From contig NZ_DGLI01000003.1 in assembly GCF_002387895.1 (NCBI RefSeq), forward strand, positions 1 to 64,000: a DNA stretch of 64,000 nucleotides. Reading direction: 5' to 3'. Each line of letters starts with the position of its first letter. Position 1 is the stretch's first letter. The stretch is from Clostridium sp. UBA4548 (GTDB lineage Bacteria > Bacillota > Clostridia > Clostridiales > Clostridiaceae). Shown here one piece after another: positions 52,295-61,671 of the stretch. The notes under the pieces were generated by a model. It worked only from the letters and a program-made list of their open reading frames with translations. It did not search any database and was not told the DNA's origin. The position numbers were made by a program, and so were the translations under genes.

Positions 52295-52576
52295 TCAAAC
52301 CTCCTCAATTTTATCCTCAACCTGCAAAAACTTCACAATCTTAGAATTACTAACTTTTTCACAGCTTAAAAGTAAATTTCTAATTTCATTAGCCTGAATA
52401 TCTGCGAAAACTAAATGTTTAATTTTCTTCTTTTTAGGCTTTTCAATTTTTCTAAGGTCTCCGTCTGAAATATAGACATAATCAGTATCAATTATACCAA
52501 CTATTATAAAACATCTATTTTTATCCCTACCTGATTTAGAATGTACTACCTTACCTATAAGGCTGTTATCATCCAC
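52295..52576 (-). CDS. KOW-domain RNA-binding protein (L14e-like)
   Basis: About 93 residues: an N-terminal KOW-like beta unit (LIGKVVHSKSGRDKNRCFII) and a Lys-rich helical tail. It is regularly encoded between map and infA in clostridia. I set the start at a GTG (52576) because GAGG lies 8 bases upstream. The role in translation is unknown. Confidence 0.85.
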   Translation of the reverse strand: MDDNSLIGKVVHSKSGRDKNRCFIIVGIIDTDYVYISDGDLRKIEKPKKKKIKHLVFADIQANEIRNLLLSCEKVSNSKIVKFLQVEDKIEEV

Positions 52577-52589
52577 CCTAGTCACCTCG

Positions 52590-53336
52590 TTAGCTCAAAG
52601 TTAGTATTTCAGGGCCATTATTTGTTATGGCCACAGTGTTTTCATAATGTGCTGATAGACACCCATCACTAGTAACAACTGTCCATCCATCTGGTTTAAT
52701 TTTCACTTTATAAGTACCTATGTTAATCATAGGTTCGATTGCAAGCACCATTCCATGGACGAGCTTAGGCCCCTTGCCAGCAACACCATAATTAGGAACT
52801 TGTGGATCCTCATGCATTGACTTTCCAATGCCATGACCTACAAAATCCCTAACAACGGAATATCCAAAATCTTCAGCATGCCTTTGTACCGCTGCTGATA
52901 TATCTGTAAGTCTATTACCGACTACAGCCTTCTCCACAGCCTTAAAGAAACTATCTCTGGTTACTTCAATAAGCTTTTGTGCCTCATTAGATATACTTCC
53001 TACTGCAAAAGTTCTTGCTGCATCTCCATGATAACCATTAAGTATTGCGCCACAATCAATACTAATAATGTCTCCGTCTTTTAATATCCTATTACTAGGT
53101 ATTCCATGAATTACTACATCATTAACTGATGCACATATGGAAGCCGGAAAACCACCATAACCTTTGAAAGATGGTATTGCACCATGTGATCGTATGAACG
53201 TTTCAGCTAACTTATCAATTTCTGCAGTGGTTATTCCAGGTCTTATTACCTTTTCAATCATTGCAAGGGTTTCAGCAACAACTCTACCTGCATTTTTCAT
53301 ATATGTTAATTCCATATCACTTTTAATTATTATCAC
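52590..53336 (-). CDS. map: Methionine aminopeptidase, type I
   Basis: A 248-residue metallopeptidase that removes the initiator methionine. Metal ligands appear in ISIDCGAILNGYHGDAART, HGIGKSMHEDP, AIEPMI and AHYENTVAI. Starts at GTG, overlapping adk by 14 bases. Confidence 0.96.
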   Translation of the reverse strand: MIIIKSDMELTYMKNAGRVVAETLAMIEKVIRPGITTAEIDKLAETFIRSHGAIPSFKGYGGFPASICASVNDVVIHGIPSNRILKDGDIISIDCGAILNGYHGDAARTFAVGSISNEAQKLIEVTRDSFFKAVEKAVVGNRLTDISAAVQRHAEDFGYSVVRDFVGHGIGKSMHEDPQVPNYGVAGKGPKLVHGMVLAIEPMINIGTYKVKIKPDGWTVVTSDGCLSAHYENTVAITNNGPEILTLS

Positions 53337-53985
53337 TATCTATCGCTCCTAAGATACCACAGATATTCTTAAAAACATCATTAATAGCTTGAGTTCCATC
53401 TACCTCTGATAGCAAATTCTTATTAGTATAATATTCTATAAGAGGTTGGGTTTGAGCATCGTAGATATCTAGACGTTCACCAACTGTTTCTTCAGTATCA
53501 TCATCTCTTTGTATCACAAAGTTTCCACAAACATCACATTTTCCTGTGATTTTAGTTGGATTATATTTTACATGATAGCTGGCTCCACAGGTAGTACATA
53601 CTCTACGTCCTGTCATTCTATCTATAATAAACTCTTTTGGAACTTTTATTAATAAAGCTGTATCAAGTTTTTCTCCTCTTTCCTTAAGCATGATCTCCAA
53701 GGCTTCAGCTTGATTTACAGTTCTTGGATAGCCATCTAGTAAAAAACCATTACTACAGTCTTTTTCATTTAACCTATCCTTTACAATATCTATGGTTAAT
53801 TCATCAGGCACTAAGTGCCCTTTATCAATATACTTCTTAGCTTCGATTCCTAGAGGTGTTCTTTCAGAAATGTTCTTTCTGAAGATATCTCCAGTTGATA
53901 TATGCGGTATGGAGTAGTTATTGCTTATTGATTTAGCTTGTGTTCCTTTTCCGGCTCCCGGAGGACCTAATAAAATTATCTTCAC
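53323..53985 (-). CDS. adk: Adenylate kinase
   Basis: A 220-residue adenylate kinase: Walker A GPPGAGKGTQA, LID domain with a four-cysteine zinc site (CTTCGASYH and CDVC). I set the start at a GTG (53985) so the protein begins MKIILLGPPG; GGAG lies 9 bases upstream. Follows secY. Confidence 0.96.
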   Translation of the reverse strand: MKIILLGPPGAGKGTQAKSISNNYSIPHISTGDIFRKNISERTPLGIEAKKYIDKGHLVPDELTIDIVKDRLNEKDCSNGFLLDGYPRTVNQAEALEIMLKERGEKLDTALLIKVPKEFIIDRMTGRRVCTTCGASYHVKYNPTKITGKCDVCGNFVIQRDDDTEETVGERLDIYDAQTQPLIEYYTNKNLLSEVDGTQAINDVFKNICGILGAIDSDNN

Positions 53986-54009
53986 TAGTATCAACTCCAA
54001 AATAAGATT

Positions 54010-55290
54010 TTATTTAAGGAACCCTTGGTAATGTCTCATAACTAATTGTGACTCAAGTTGTTTCATTGTTTCAACTGAAACACTAACCATTATCAGCAAA
54101 CTAGTACCTCCAAAAGTAACTCCCTTAAAATTACTATATGCCCCAGCTAATATTGGCACTACTGCAATTATAGCCGCAAAAGTTCCACCTAATATAGCTA
54201 TTCTAGTTAATATTTTTTCTAAATATGTTGCAGTTTTTTCTCCGGGTCTTATTCCTGGTATAAATCCTGATGACTTATTCATATTCTCTGCCATTTCTTC
54301 TGGCTTAAATGTAATTAAGGTATAGAACCAAGCAAAGAATAAAATCAACACAAAATATGCAATAGCATATTTATAAGATTTACTATCGAATATACTCCAT
54401 GGACTTCCCTGAACAAATTTTGCAAAAGAAGAATTTGGCCATATTTGGGCTATTGTTTCAGGGAATGACATCACTGACATAGCGAAAATTATTGCCATAA
54501 CTCCAGAAGAGTTTAAGCTAATTGGTATATGAGTCGATTGACCCTTAATAACTTTTCTTCCAACAGCTTTTCCTGCATATTGAACAGGAATTCTTCTTTC
54601 TGCTAAGTTTATAACAATTACTGTAATTAATAAAGCTAATACTACTGCTATAAATATTATAACCTCTACTGGACTAACTGTTTTAGCACTTAGAAGTCCC
54701 ATTATTTGATAAACCATTGTAGGTAACGAAGAAATGATATTTACAAATATAATTACAGAAACACCATTCCCTAATCCATAAACAGATATTTGTTCACCTA
54801 TCCATACTAATAAAGCTGAACCAGTGGTCATTGTTAAAAGTATTAAGAACAATCCTGTTTTACCTTCCAGTGCTATTGCACCTGAGTTTGCTATTAAAGC
54901 ATACATTCCATAGGCTTGAATTAGTGCAAATATATATGCAGCATACTTAGTGTAGTTTTGTATTTTCTTTCTTCCTTCTTGACCTTCCTTAGAAAGTTGC
55001 TCCAAATAAGGAATTGCTATTGTTAACAATTGGACTATAATTGATGCATTAATATAAGGGCCTACACCTAAAGCAAATATACTAAATTTGCTGAAAGCTC
55101 CTCCTGAAATCATATCATAAAATCCAAGAAGTGTACCTGAACCACTTGTTAAGTTAGCTAGCTTGCTGGCGTCTACTCCTGGTACTGGTATAAATATACC
55201 TAATCTAAATATTACTACGATAAGCAGCGTAAATAGCATTCTTTTTCTTAGTTCTGGAACTTTCCAAGCATTTCGTAGGGTTGATAACAT
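54010..55290 (-). CDS. secY: Protein translocase subunit SecY
   Basis: A 426-residue SecY with ten membrane helices, including FALGVGPYINASIIVQLL and the TYLEKILTRIAILGG region. Forms the Sec channel in the membrane. Adjacent to rplO without a gap. Confidence 0.97.
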   Translation of the reverse strand: MLSTLRNAWKVPELRKRMLFTLLIVVIFRLGIFIPVPGVDASKLANLTSGSGTLLGFYDMISGGAFSKFSIFALGVGPYINASIIVQLLTIAIPYLEQLSKEGQEGRKKIQNYTKYAAYIFALIQAYGMYALIANSGAIALEGKTGLFLILLTMTTGSALLVWIGEQISVYGLGNGVSVIIFVNIISSLPTMVYQIMGLLSAKTVSPVEVIIFIAVVLALLITVIVINLAERRIPVQYAGKAVGRKVIKGQSTHIPISLNSSGVMAIIFAMSVMSFPETIAQIWPNSSFAKFVQGSPWSIFDSKSYKYAIAYFVLILFFAWFYTLITFKPEEMAENMNKSSGFIPGIRPGEKTATYLEKILTRIAILGGTFAAIIAVVPILAGAYSNFKGVTFGGTSLLIMVSVSVETMKQLESQLVMRHYQGFLK

Positions 55291-55731
55291 CTATATCACC
55301 TCAACTTTTCCTCCTGCTGCTTCAATCTTCTCTGCTGCAGCTTTAGAAATCTTGTTAGCTTTAACAGTTAAATTCTTTTCTAGATTGCCGTTTCCAAGAA
55401 TTTTTATTCCATCGTTCAATTTCTTAACCATACCTGTTTGAACTAGTAATTCTGGTGTTACTTCTGTTCCATTTTCAAATATGTTTAATCTATCTACGTT
55501 TATACAAGTATATTCTTTAGCGAATATATTTGTAAATCCTCTCTTAGGCAGTCTTCTGTATAAAGGCATTTGTCCTCCCTCAAATCCTGGTCTTACTCCT
55601 CCACCAGATCTTGAGTTTTGTCCTTTTTGACCTTTACCAGCACTTTTACCCCAGCCTGAACCAGTACCTCTACCAATTCTTTTAGGAGATTTTTTCGAAC
55701 CTTCTGCAGGTCTTAACTCATGAAGTCTCAT
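55291..55731 (-). CDS. rplO: Ribosomal protein L15
   Basis: A 146-residue L15 with the Gly/Lys/Arg-rich N-terminus (RIGRGTGSGWGKSAGKGQKG). Confidence 0.97.
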   Translation of the reverse strand: MRLHELRPAEGSKKSPKRIGRGTGSGWGKSAGKGQKGQNSRSGGGVRPGFEGGQMPLYRRLPKRGFTNIFAKEYTCINVDRLNIFENGTEVTPELLVQTGMVKKLNDGIKILGNGNLEKNLTVKANKISKAAAEKIEAAGGKVEVI

Positions 55732-55748
55732 ATCTACACCTCCTTAAA

Positions 55749-55928
55749 TTATAGTTCTTCTACTTTAAGTAGATAACTAACTTTATTTATCATACCTCTT
55801 ATTTGAGGAGTTGCCTCGTGCTCAACAGTTTTTCCAATTTTCTTTAATCCAAGAGCTTCCACTGTAGCAATATGATCTTTCTTTCTACCAATTGTGCTCT
55901 TTGCTAATGTAATTTTAACTTTAGCCAA
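55749..55928 (-). CDS. rpmD: Ribosomal protein L30
   Basis: A 59-residue L30 starting at TTG (55928): AKVKITLAKSTIGRKKDHI, with GGAGGGG upstream. TTG starts are uncommon among the ribosomal genes here. Confidence 0.96.
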   Translation of the reverse strand: MAKVKITLAKSTIGRKKDHIATVEALGLKKIGKTVEHEATPQIRGMINKVSYLLKVEEL

Positions 55929-55941
55929 GGTGATTCCCCTC

Positions 55942-56439
55942 CTATCCTAAAATCTCTTCAACAGTTTTGCCTCTAAGTTTTGCAACTTGCTCCGCTGTTC
56001 TTAAATTTGCTAATCCATTGATTGTAGCATTAACCATGTTTCTTGGGTTGTTAGATCCTAAAGATTTAGCTCTAACGTCTTTTAATCCTGCAAGCTCAAG
56101 TACAGCTCTTGCTGGACCTCCTGCGATAACTCCTGTTCCCTCTGATGCAGGCATAATGTGAACTACACCAGTACCGAACTTACCATCTATTGTATGTGGA
56201 ACTGTAGTTCCAGCTAATTCAACTTTAACAAGGTTTTTCTTTGCATCTTCTATGCCTTTTCTTATTGCTTCTGGTATTTCAACAGATTTACCCATTCCAA
56301 CACCAACGTGTCCGTTCTCATCACCAACAACAACTAGTGCGCTGAATCTGAAGTTTCTACCACCTTTAACAACCTTAGCAACTCTGTTTATGTGTACAAC
56401 TTTTTCCTTAAGATCAAGTGTGCTAGGATCAATTTTCAT
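55942..56439 (-). CDS. rpsE: Ribosomal protein S5
   Basis: A 165-residue S5 with VVVGDENGHVGVGMGKSVEI and the C-terminal RTAEQVAKLRGKTVEEI. Part of the decoding-site proofreading region. Confidence 0.97.
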   Translation of the reverse strand: MKIDPSTLDLKEKVVHINRVAKVVKGGRNFRFSALVVVGDENGHVGVGMGKSVEIPEAIRKGIEDAKKNLVKVELAGTTVPHTIDGKFGTGVVHIMPASEGTGVIAGGPARAVLELAGLKDVRAKSLGSNNPRNMVNATINGLANLRTAEQVAKLRGKTVEEILG

Positions 56440-56456
56440 GTGTTTCCCTCCTTTTT

Positions 56457-56819
56457 TTAGAATTGAAGCCCTGCTTCTCTTGCACCCTCAGCTAGCATTT
56501 GTACTCTTCCGTGATAAATATATCCGCCTCTGTCAAATACTACTTCAGTGATTCCTTTTTCTATTGCTTTTTTAGCTATTAACTCACCAACCATTTTAGC
56601 AGCTTCTTTATTGCTTCCAACGTTTAGTGCAAAATCTTTTTCTAAGCTTGATGCAGCAACTAATGTTCTTCTTGAAACGTCATCAATTATTTGAGCATAT
56701 ATATTCTTTTCACTTCTATATACAGCAAGTCTTGGTCTTTCTGCTGTTCCATGAACTTTCTTACGTACTCTTAAGTGACGTTTTTCTCTTGATAGTTTTC
56801 TATCAGCTTTGTTGAACAT
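56457..56819 (-). CDS. rplR: Ribosomal protein L18
   Basis: A 120-residue L18 (KADRKLSREKRHLRVRKKV). Binds 5S rRNA. Start set at the ATG (56819) 8 bases after AAGGAG. Confidence 0.97.
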   Translation of the reverse strand: MFNKADRKLSREKRHLRVRKKVHGTAERPRLAVYRSEKNIYAQIIDDVSRRTLVAASSLEKDFALNVGSNKEAAKMVGELIAKKAIEKGITEVVFDRGGYIYHGRVQMLAEGAREAGLQF

Positions 56820-56851
56820 GTAATTCACTCCTTCCTATTTTCTATTATCTA

Positions 56852-57391
56852 TTACTTACCAGTTTTACCTTCTTTACGTCTTATAACCTCATCAGAGTAT
56901 TTAATACCCTTTCCTTTATAAGGCTCTGGTTTTCTCCAAGTTCTTATGTCAGCAGCTACTGCTCCAACTAATTCCTTATCGATTCCTTTTACTATGATAG
57001 TGTTAGCATCTGGAGTTTCAAAAGTAACTCCTTCAACTGCTTCTATCTCTACTGGATGAGAGAATCCAAGGTTTAATGTTAAATTCTTACCTTTAAGTGT
57101 TGCTCTATATCCAACTCCAACTAATTGTAATGTTCTAGCATAACCATTAGTTACTCCAATTACCATGTTATTTATTAATGCTCTTGTTAATCCATGAAGA
57201 GCTCTATGTTCTTTTACATCGCTTGGTCTTGTTACAACCACTGAATTGTCCTCTATAGCTATGTTAATATCTTTTGCCATTGCTTTAGTTAATTCGCCTT
57301 TAGGTCCCTTAACTGTAACAACGTTGTCTGGTGTTACTGTAACTGTTACACCACTTGGTATAGCTATTGGAAGTCTTCCTATTCTTGACAT
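56852..57391 (-). CDS. rplF: Ribosomal protein L6
   Basis: A 179-residue L6, two similar domains, ending EPYKGKGIKYSDEVIRRKEG. Confidence 0.97.
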   Translation of the reverse strand: MSRIGRLPIAIPSGVTVTVTPDNVVTVKGPKGELTKAMAKDINIAIEDNSVVVTRPSDVKEHRALHGLTRALINNMVIGVTNGYARTLQLVGVGYRATLKGKNLTLNLGFSHPVEIEAVEGVTFETPDANTIIVKGIDKELVGAVAADIRTWRKPEPYKGKGIKYSDEVIRRKEGKTGK

Positions 57392-57414
57392 AATTGCACC
57401 TCCTGTTCAATAAA

Positions 57415-57813
57415 CTACCAGATATAGCAGATAACTTCTCCACCTAATCCTAATTTTCTAGCGTCTCTATCTGTAACGATACCTTTTGAAGTTGATATTA
57501 CAGCAACTCCTAATCCGTTTAATACCTTTGGAATATCCTCATTCTTAGAGTAAACTCTTAATCCTGGTTTAGATATTCTCTTTAATCCTGTGATAACTCT
57601 TTCTTTGTTTTGACCATATTTCATTGTAAGTCTTAACATTGAAACAGAACCATCTTGATACTCTTCTATATTTTTAAGATATCCTTCTTGAAGCATTATA
57701 TTTGCGATAGCCTTCTTTATAGTTGAAGAAGGAACCTCTACTATTTCGTGTCTAACAACATTTGCATTTCTTATACGAGTTAGCAAATCTGCGATAGGGT
57801 CAGTCATAACCAT
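57415..57813 (-). CDS. rpsH: Ribosomal protein S8
   Basis: A 132-residue S8 (MTDPIADLLTRIRNANVVRH). S8 is the known feedback regulator of spc operons in E. coli; regulation here is not established. Confidence 0.97.
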   Translation of the reverse strand: MVMTDPIADLLTRIRNANVVRHEIVEVPSSTIKKAIANIMLQEGYLKNIEEYQDGSVSMLRLTMKYGQNKERVITGLKRISKPGLRVYSKNEDIPKVLNGLGVAVISTSKGIVTDRDARKLGLGGEVICYIW

Positions 57814-57844
57814 TTGTTGTGCCTCCTTTCATATGTTCTGTATA

Positions 57845-58030
57845 TTACCAACTTGCCTTCTTGCATCCAGGAATTTGTCCTTTATAAGCAAGTTCTCTGA
57901 AACAAATACGGCAAATACCAAATTTCTTTAATACAGAGTGTGGTCTTCCACATAGTCTGCATCTTGTGTAAGCTCTAGTTGAATACTTAGGCTCTTTTTT
58001 CCATTTTTCTATCAAAGCTTTACGTGCCAC
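57845..58030 (-). CDS. rpsN: Ribosomal protein S14, zinc-binding type
   Basis: A 61-residue S14 with two CxxC pairs (CRLCGR and CRICF), the zinc-containing short form. Confidence 0.97.
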   Translation of the reverse strand: MARKALIEKWKKEPKYSTRAYTRCRLCGRPHSVLKKFGICRICFRELAYKGQIPGCKKASW

Positions 58031-58045
58031 GTAATTCCCTCCTTA

Positions 58046-58588
58046 TTACTGAGCAAATGGCATTCCAAGGAATCTTAATAACTCTCTTGCTTCCTCGTCT
58101 GTCTTTGCAGTAGTTACAAATATTATATCCATTCCTCTTACTTTGTCGATTTTATCATACTCAACTTCAGGGAATATTAACTGCTCTTTAATTCCTAATG
58201 CGTAGTTACCTCTACCATCAAATGACTTTGAAGGAACTCCTCTGAAGTCTCTAACTCTTGGTAAAGCAATGTTCATTAATTTATCGGCAAACTCAAACAT
58301 TTTAGCTTTTCTTAATGTAACTTTGCATCCTATTGGCATATTCTCTCTTATTTTAAAGTTAGCTACTGATTTCTTAGCTCTAGTTAATACTGGCTTTTGT
58401 CCAGTGATTAATTGTAAATCACCCATGGCAGCATCTAAAACTTTAGAGTTATCTTTAGCTTCTCCAACTCCCATGTTTATAACTATTTTCTCAAGCTTTG
58501 GAACTTCCATGATATTTTTGTATCCGAATTTCTCCATCATAGCTTGAACTACTTCATTATTATATTTTTCTTGTAGTCTTGCAACCAT
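58046..58588 (-). CDS. rplE: Ribosomal protein L5
   Basis: A 180-residue L5 (NIMEVPKLEKIVINMGVGEA). 5S rRNA-binding; forms part of the central protuberance. Confidence 0.97.
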   Translation of the reverse strand: MVARLQEKYNNEVVQAMMEKFGYKNIMEVPKLEKIVINMGVGEAKDNSKVLDAAMGDLQLITGQKPVLTRAKKSVANFKIRENMPIGCKVTLRKAKMFEFADKLMNIALPRVRDFRGVPSKSFDGRGNYALGIKEQLIFPEVEYDKIDKVRGMDIIFVTTAKTDEEARELLRFLGMPFAQ

Positions 58589-58610
58589 TAGTTAAACCTC
58601 CTTTCGCGAA

Positions 58611-58925
58611 TTAGAATGTTTCTCCGCACTTCTTGCACACTCTTACTTTTGTGCCATCTTCTAATATTTTATTGCTTATTCTAGTTACACTTTTACATTT
58701 ATTGCAATATAACATAACTTTTGAGCTGTTGATAGCTCCTTCAATGTGAACTATTCCACCTTGCATATTTTGTTTGCTTGGTTTTTGATGTTTTGTAACA
58801 ACATTAACATCTTTAACAACCACTTTTCCAGTTTTAGGATAAACAGCTAGAACTTCGCCTATTTTGCCTTTATCTTTTCCTGAAATAACCATTACAGTGT
58901 CATTTTTTCTAACATGAACTTTCAT
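58611..58925 (-). CDS. rplX: Ribosomal protein L24
   Basis: A 104-residue L24 with a KOW motif (VISGKDKGKIGEVLAVYP) and a C-terminal C-x2-C / C-x2-C pair (CNKCKS, CKKCGE), suggesting zinc binding. Confidence 0.97.
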   Translation of the reverse strand: MKVHVRKNDTVMVISGKDKGKIGEVLAVYPKTGKVVVKDVNVVTKHQKPSKQNMQGGIVHIEGAINSSKVMLYCNKCKSVTRISNKILEDGTKVRVCKKCGETF

Positions 58926-58942
58926 TTAAGTTGCCTCCTATC

Positions 58943-59311
58943 CTATAGTACTTCAGGTGCAAGTGATAGAATTTTTGTAAATTCTTTGTCTCTTAGCTCC
59001 CTAGCAACAGGTCCGAAGATACGAGTTCCTCTTGGATTTTTATCTTCTTTTATAATAACAGCTGCGTTCTCATCAAATCTGATATAAGTCCCGTCTGCTC
59101 TTCTTAAACCTTTAACTGATCTAACAATAACTGCCTTTACAACGTCACCTTTTTTAACAACTCCACCTGGTGTTGCACTTTTGACGCTAGCAACAATTAT
59201 ATCTCCGATGTTTCCCCATTTTCTATGAGAACCACCTAATACTCTAATACACATTATTTCTTTAGCACCAGAGTTGTCTGCCACTTTTAATAATGTTTGT
59301 TGTTGTATCAT
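58943..59311 (-). CDS. rplN: Ribosomal protein L14
   Basis: A 122-residue L14 (MIQQQTLLKVADNSGAKEIM). Confidence 0.97.
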   Translation of the reverse strand: MIQQQTLLKVADNSGAKEIMCIRVLGGSHRKWGNIGDIIVASVKSATPGGVVKKGDVVKAVIVRSVKGLRRADGTYIRFDENAAVIIKEDKNPRGTRIFGPVARELRDKEFTKILSLAPEVL

Positions 59312-59335
59312 GTTAAATACCCTCCTTTCAGTTAA

Positions 59336-59590
59336 CTATTTAGCTCTTTCCATGATTTCAACAAGTCTCCATCTCTTATCTTTAGATAATGGTCTTGTTT
59401 CCATTATTAATACTCTATCGTTAACTTTTGCTTCGTTATTCTCATCATGAGCTTTAAATTTTGTTGTTCTGTTAACTGTTTTTCCGTATAGCGGATGTCT
59501 TACTTTAGTTTCAACCGCAACAACTATTGTTTTATCCATTTTATCAGAAACAACTCTTCCAATTCTAGTTTTTCTATTTCCTCTTTCCAC
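59336..59590 (-). CDS. rpsQ: Ribosomal protein S17
   Basis: An 84-residue S17 (KTRIGRVVSDKMDKTIVVAV). Confidence 0.97.
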   Translation of the reverse strand: MERGNRKTRIGRVVSDKMDKTIVVAVETKVRHPLYGKTVNRTTKFKAHDENNEAKVNDRVLIMETRPLSKDKRWRLVEIMERAK

Positions 59591-59611
59591 AAGACGAACC
59601 TCCTTTCAGTA

Positions 59612-59824
59612 TTACTGTTCAAAAGCCCTTAATTCTTCTTCTCTAAGGATGGTTTTAATTTGGGCTATAGATTTTTTAACCTGCTTTATTCTCATTGGGT
59701 TTTCTAACTGTCCTGTAGCTAATTGAAATCTAAGGTTAAATAATTCTGTTTTAAGGTCAGTTAATCTTGTATTTAAATCTTGAGGAGTACTTTGTCTCAA
59801 TTCTTTTAATTCATTAGCCTTCAT
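59612..59824 (-). CDS. rpmC: Ribosomal protein L29
   Basis: A 70-residue L29 (MKANELKELRQSTPQDLNTR). Its start lies inside the end of rplP (11-base overlap); I rejected a longer reading that adds eight residues. Confidence 0.96.
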   Translation of the reverse strand: MKANELKELRQSTPQDLNTRLTDLKTELFNLRFQLATGQLENPMRIKQVKKSIAQIKTILREEELRAFEQ

Positions 59825-60257
59825 TGATTTCACCACCCATTTCCTCAAAATCTCTTCTTGTCACAAACTTAGTTTTAACTGGTAGTTTGTGAGATGCTAA
59901 TCTCATTGCCTCTCTTGCAGCTTCTTCAGAAACTCCAGAGATTTCAAATAATACTCTACCTGGTTTAATTACTGCTACCCAGTACTCAGGTGAACCTTTA
60001 CCAGATCCCATACGTGTTTCAGCTGGTTTCTCTGTAACTGGTTTGTCAGGGAAGATTTTTATGAAAACCTTTCCTCCTCTTTTTACATATCTATTTATAG
60101 CAATTCTGGCAGATTCAATTTGGTTACTTGTAATCCATCCACACTCAGTTGCTTGTAAAGCGAAATCTCCGTATGCTATGAAATTACCTCTTGTAGCCTT
60201 ACCTTTCATTCTGCCACGTTGTACCTTACGATGTTTAACTCTTTTAGGCATTAACAT
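59814..60257 (-). CDS. rplP: Ribosomal protein L16
   Basis: A 147-residue L16 (MLMPKRVKHRKVQRGRMKGK). The first Met is used because it follows GGAGG by the right distance. Confidence 0.97.
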   Translation of the reverse strand: MLMPKRVKHRKVQRGRMKGKATRGNFIAYGDFALQATECGWITSNQIESARIAINRYVKRGGKVFIKIFPDKPVTEKPAETRMGSGKGSPEYWVAVIKPGRVLFEISGVSEEAAREAMRLASHKLPVKTKFVTRRDFEEMGGEINEG

Positions 60258-60284
60258 GTCAAATTCCTCCTTCCTTACACGTTA

Positions 60285-60950
60285 TTATGCGTTAGCTTCT
60301 TCCTTTTGAACCTTTTTTGTAGGAAGAACCTCTCCTCTATAAACCCAAACTTTAACACCAATTTTTCCATATATAGTATCTGCTTCTGCAAATCCATAAT
60401 CGATATCAGCTCTTAAAGTTTGTAGTGGAATAGTTCCTTCGTGGTATTGCTCAGTTCTAGCAATTTCAGCTCCACCAAGTCTTCCTGCGCAAGCAGTCTT
60501 AACTCCCTTAACTCCTGTTCTCATTGCTCTTTGAATTGTTTGTTTCATTGCTCTTCTGAAAGATATTCTCTTTTCTAATTGTGCTGCTATATTCTCAGCC
60601 ATAAGTTGAGCATTGTTTTCTGGAGCTTTAACTTCTACTATGTTTATTAAAACATTTTTATCTGTAACAATTTTCTTTAATTGAACTTTTAAATCTTCTA
60701 TACCTTGACCGCCTTTTCCTATAACCATTCCTGGTTTAGCAGTATGTATATTAATTTTAACTCTTTTAGCAGCTCTTTCGATTTCTATTTTAGATATTCC
60801 AGCTGTAAATAGTCTTTCTTTTAAATACTCTCTAATTTGATTATCTTCAACTAAGTTGTCTGCAAAGTTTTTGCTGTTTGCATACCATTTAGCGTCCCAA
60901 TCTTTAATTACACCAACTCTTAGGCCGTGTGGATGTACTTTTTGTCCCAC
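60285..60950 (-). CDS. rpsC: Ribosomal protein S3
   Basis: A 221-residue S3 with a KH domain (KPGMVIGKGGQGIEDLK) that forms part of the mRNA entry tunnel. Confidence 0.97.
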   Translation of the reverse strand: MGQKVHPHGLRVGVIKDWDAKWYANSKNFADNLVEDNQIREYLKERLFTAGISKIEIERAAKRVKINIHTAKPGMVIGKGGQGIEDLKVQLKKIVTDKNVLINIVEVKAPENNAQLMAENIAAQLEKRISFRRAMKQTIQRAMRTGVKGVKTACAGRLGGAEIARTEQYHEGTIPLQTLRADIDYGFAEADTIYGKIGVKVWVYRGEVLPTKKVQKEEANA

Positions 60951-60966
60951 TCTATATCCCTCCTTC

Positions 60967-61302
60967 TTATGCTCTTTCTTTAACTACTAGAGTTATATGA
61001 CTAGTTCTTTTAGCAATTCTAAATGCTCTACCTTGAGCATGTGGTCTAAATCTCTTTAATGTAGGACCTTGACCTGTATGTGCTTCTGCAACATATAATC
61101 TGCTTCTATCTAAGTTTAAGTTGTTCTCTGCGTTTGCAACAGCTGATTTTAGAACTTTATTCACAACTACTGCTGCATCTTTTGGAGTATATTGTAATAT
61201 AGCAAAAGCTTCATTTACATTTTTTCCTCTAATTAAATCAAGAACTATTCCAACTTTCATTGGAGACATTCTTATATATCTAGCTATAGCTTTAGCTTCC
61301 AT
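60967..61302 (-). CDS. rplV: Ribosomal protein L22
   Basis: A 111-residue L22 (RYIRMSPMKVGIVLDLIRGK). Its extended loop lines the nascent peptide tunnel. Confidence 0.97.
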   Translation of the reverse strand: MEAKAIARYIRMSPMKVGIVLDLIRGKNVNEAFAILQYTPKDAAVVVNKVLKSAVANAENNLNLDRSRLYVAEAHTGQGPTLKRFRPHAQGRAFRIAKRTSHITLVVKERA

Positions 61303-61324
61303 TGTTAGTTTCCTCCTTCCTGTA

Positions 61325-61606
61325 CTATCTCACTTTGCTTGATTTAGCTTTATCAATGTGACCTTTGAAAGTTCTAGTTAAAGCAAATTCTCCTAATTTA
61401 TGTCCAACCATATCTTCTTGAACATATACTGGAACGTGTTTTCTTCCATCATGAACAGCGATAGTATGACCTATCATTTGTGGGAAAATTGTAGAACTTC
61501 TTGACCAAGTTTTTATAACTTTTTTCTCACCATTCTTGTTCATTTCATTAATTTTATTTAAAAGTGATTCTTGTACAAAAGGTCCTTTTTTAATTGATCT
61601 ACTCAC
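61325..61606 (-). CDS. rpsS: Ribosomal protein S19
   Basis: A 93-residue S19 starting at GTG (61606) nine bases after GGGAGG, giving the usual MSRSIKKGPFVQESLL. Confidence 0.96.
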   Translation of the reverse strand: MSRSIKKGPFVQESLLNKINEMNKNGEKKVIKTWSRSSTIFPQMIGHTIAVHDGRKHVPVYVQEDMVGHKLGEFALTRTFKGHIDKAKSSKVR

Positions 61607-61671
61607 TATTAGTGGCCTCCCTTCATGAAACATATACGTAATCCAGAAGAGAATGTTATATTCTCTTCTGG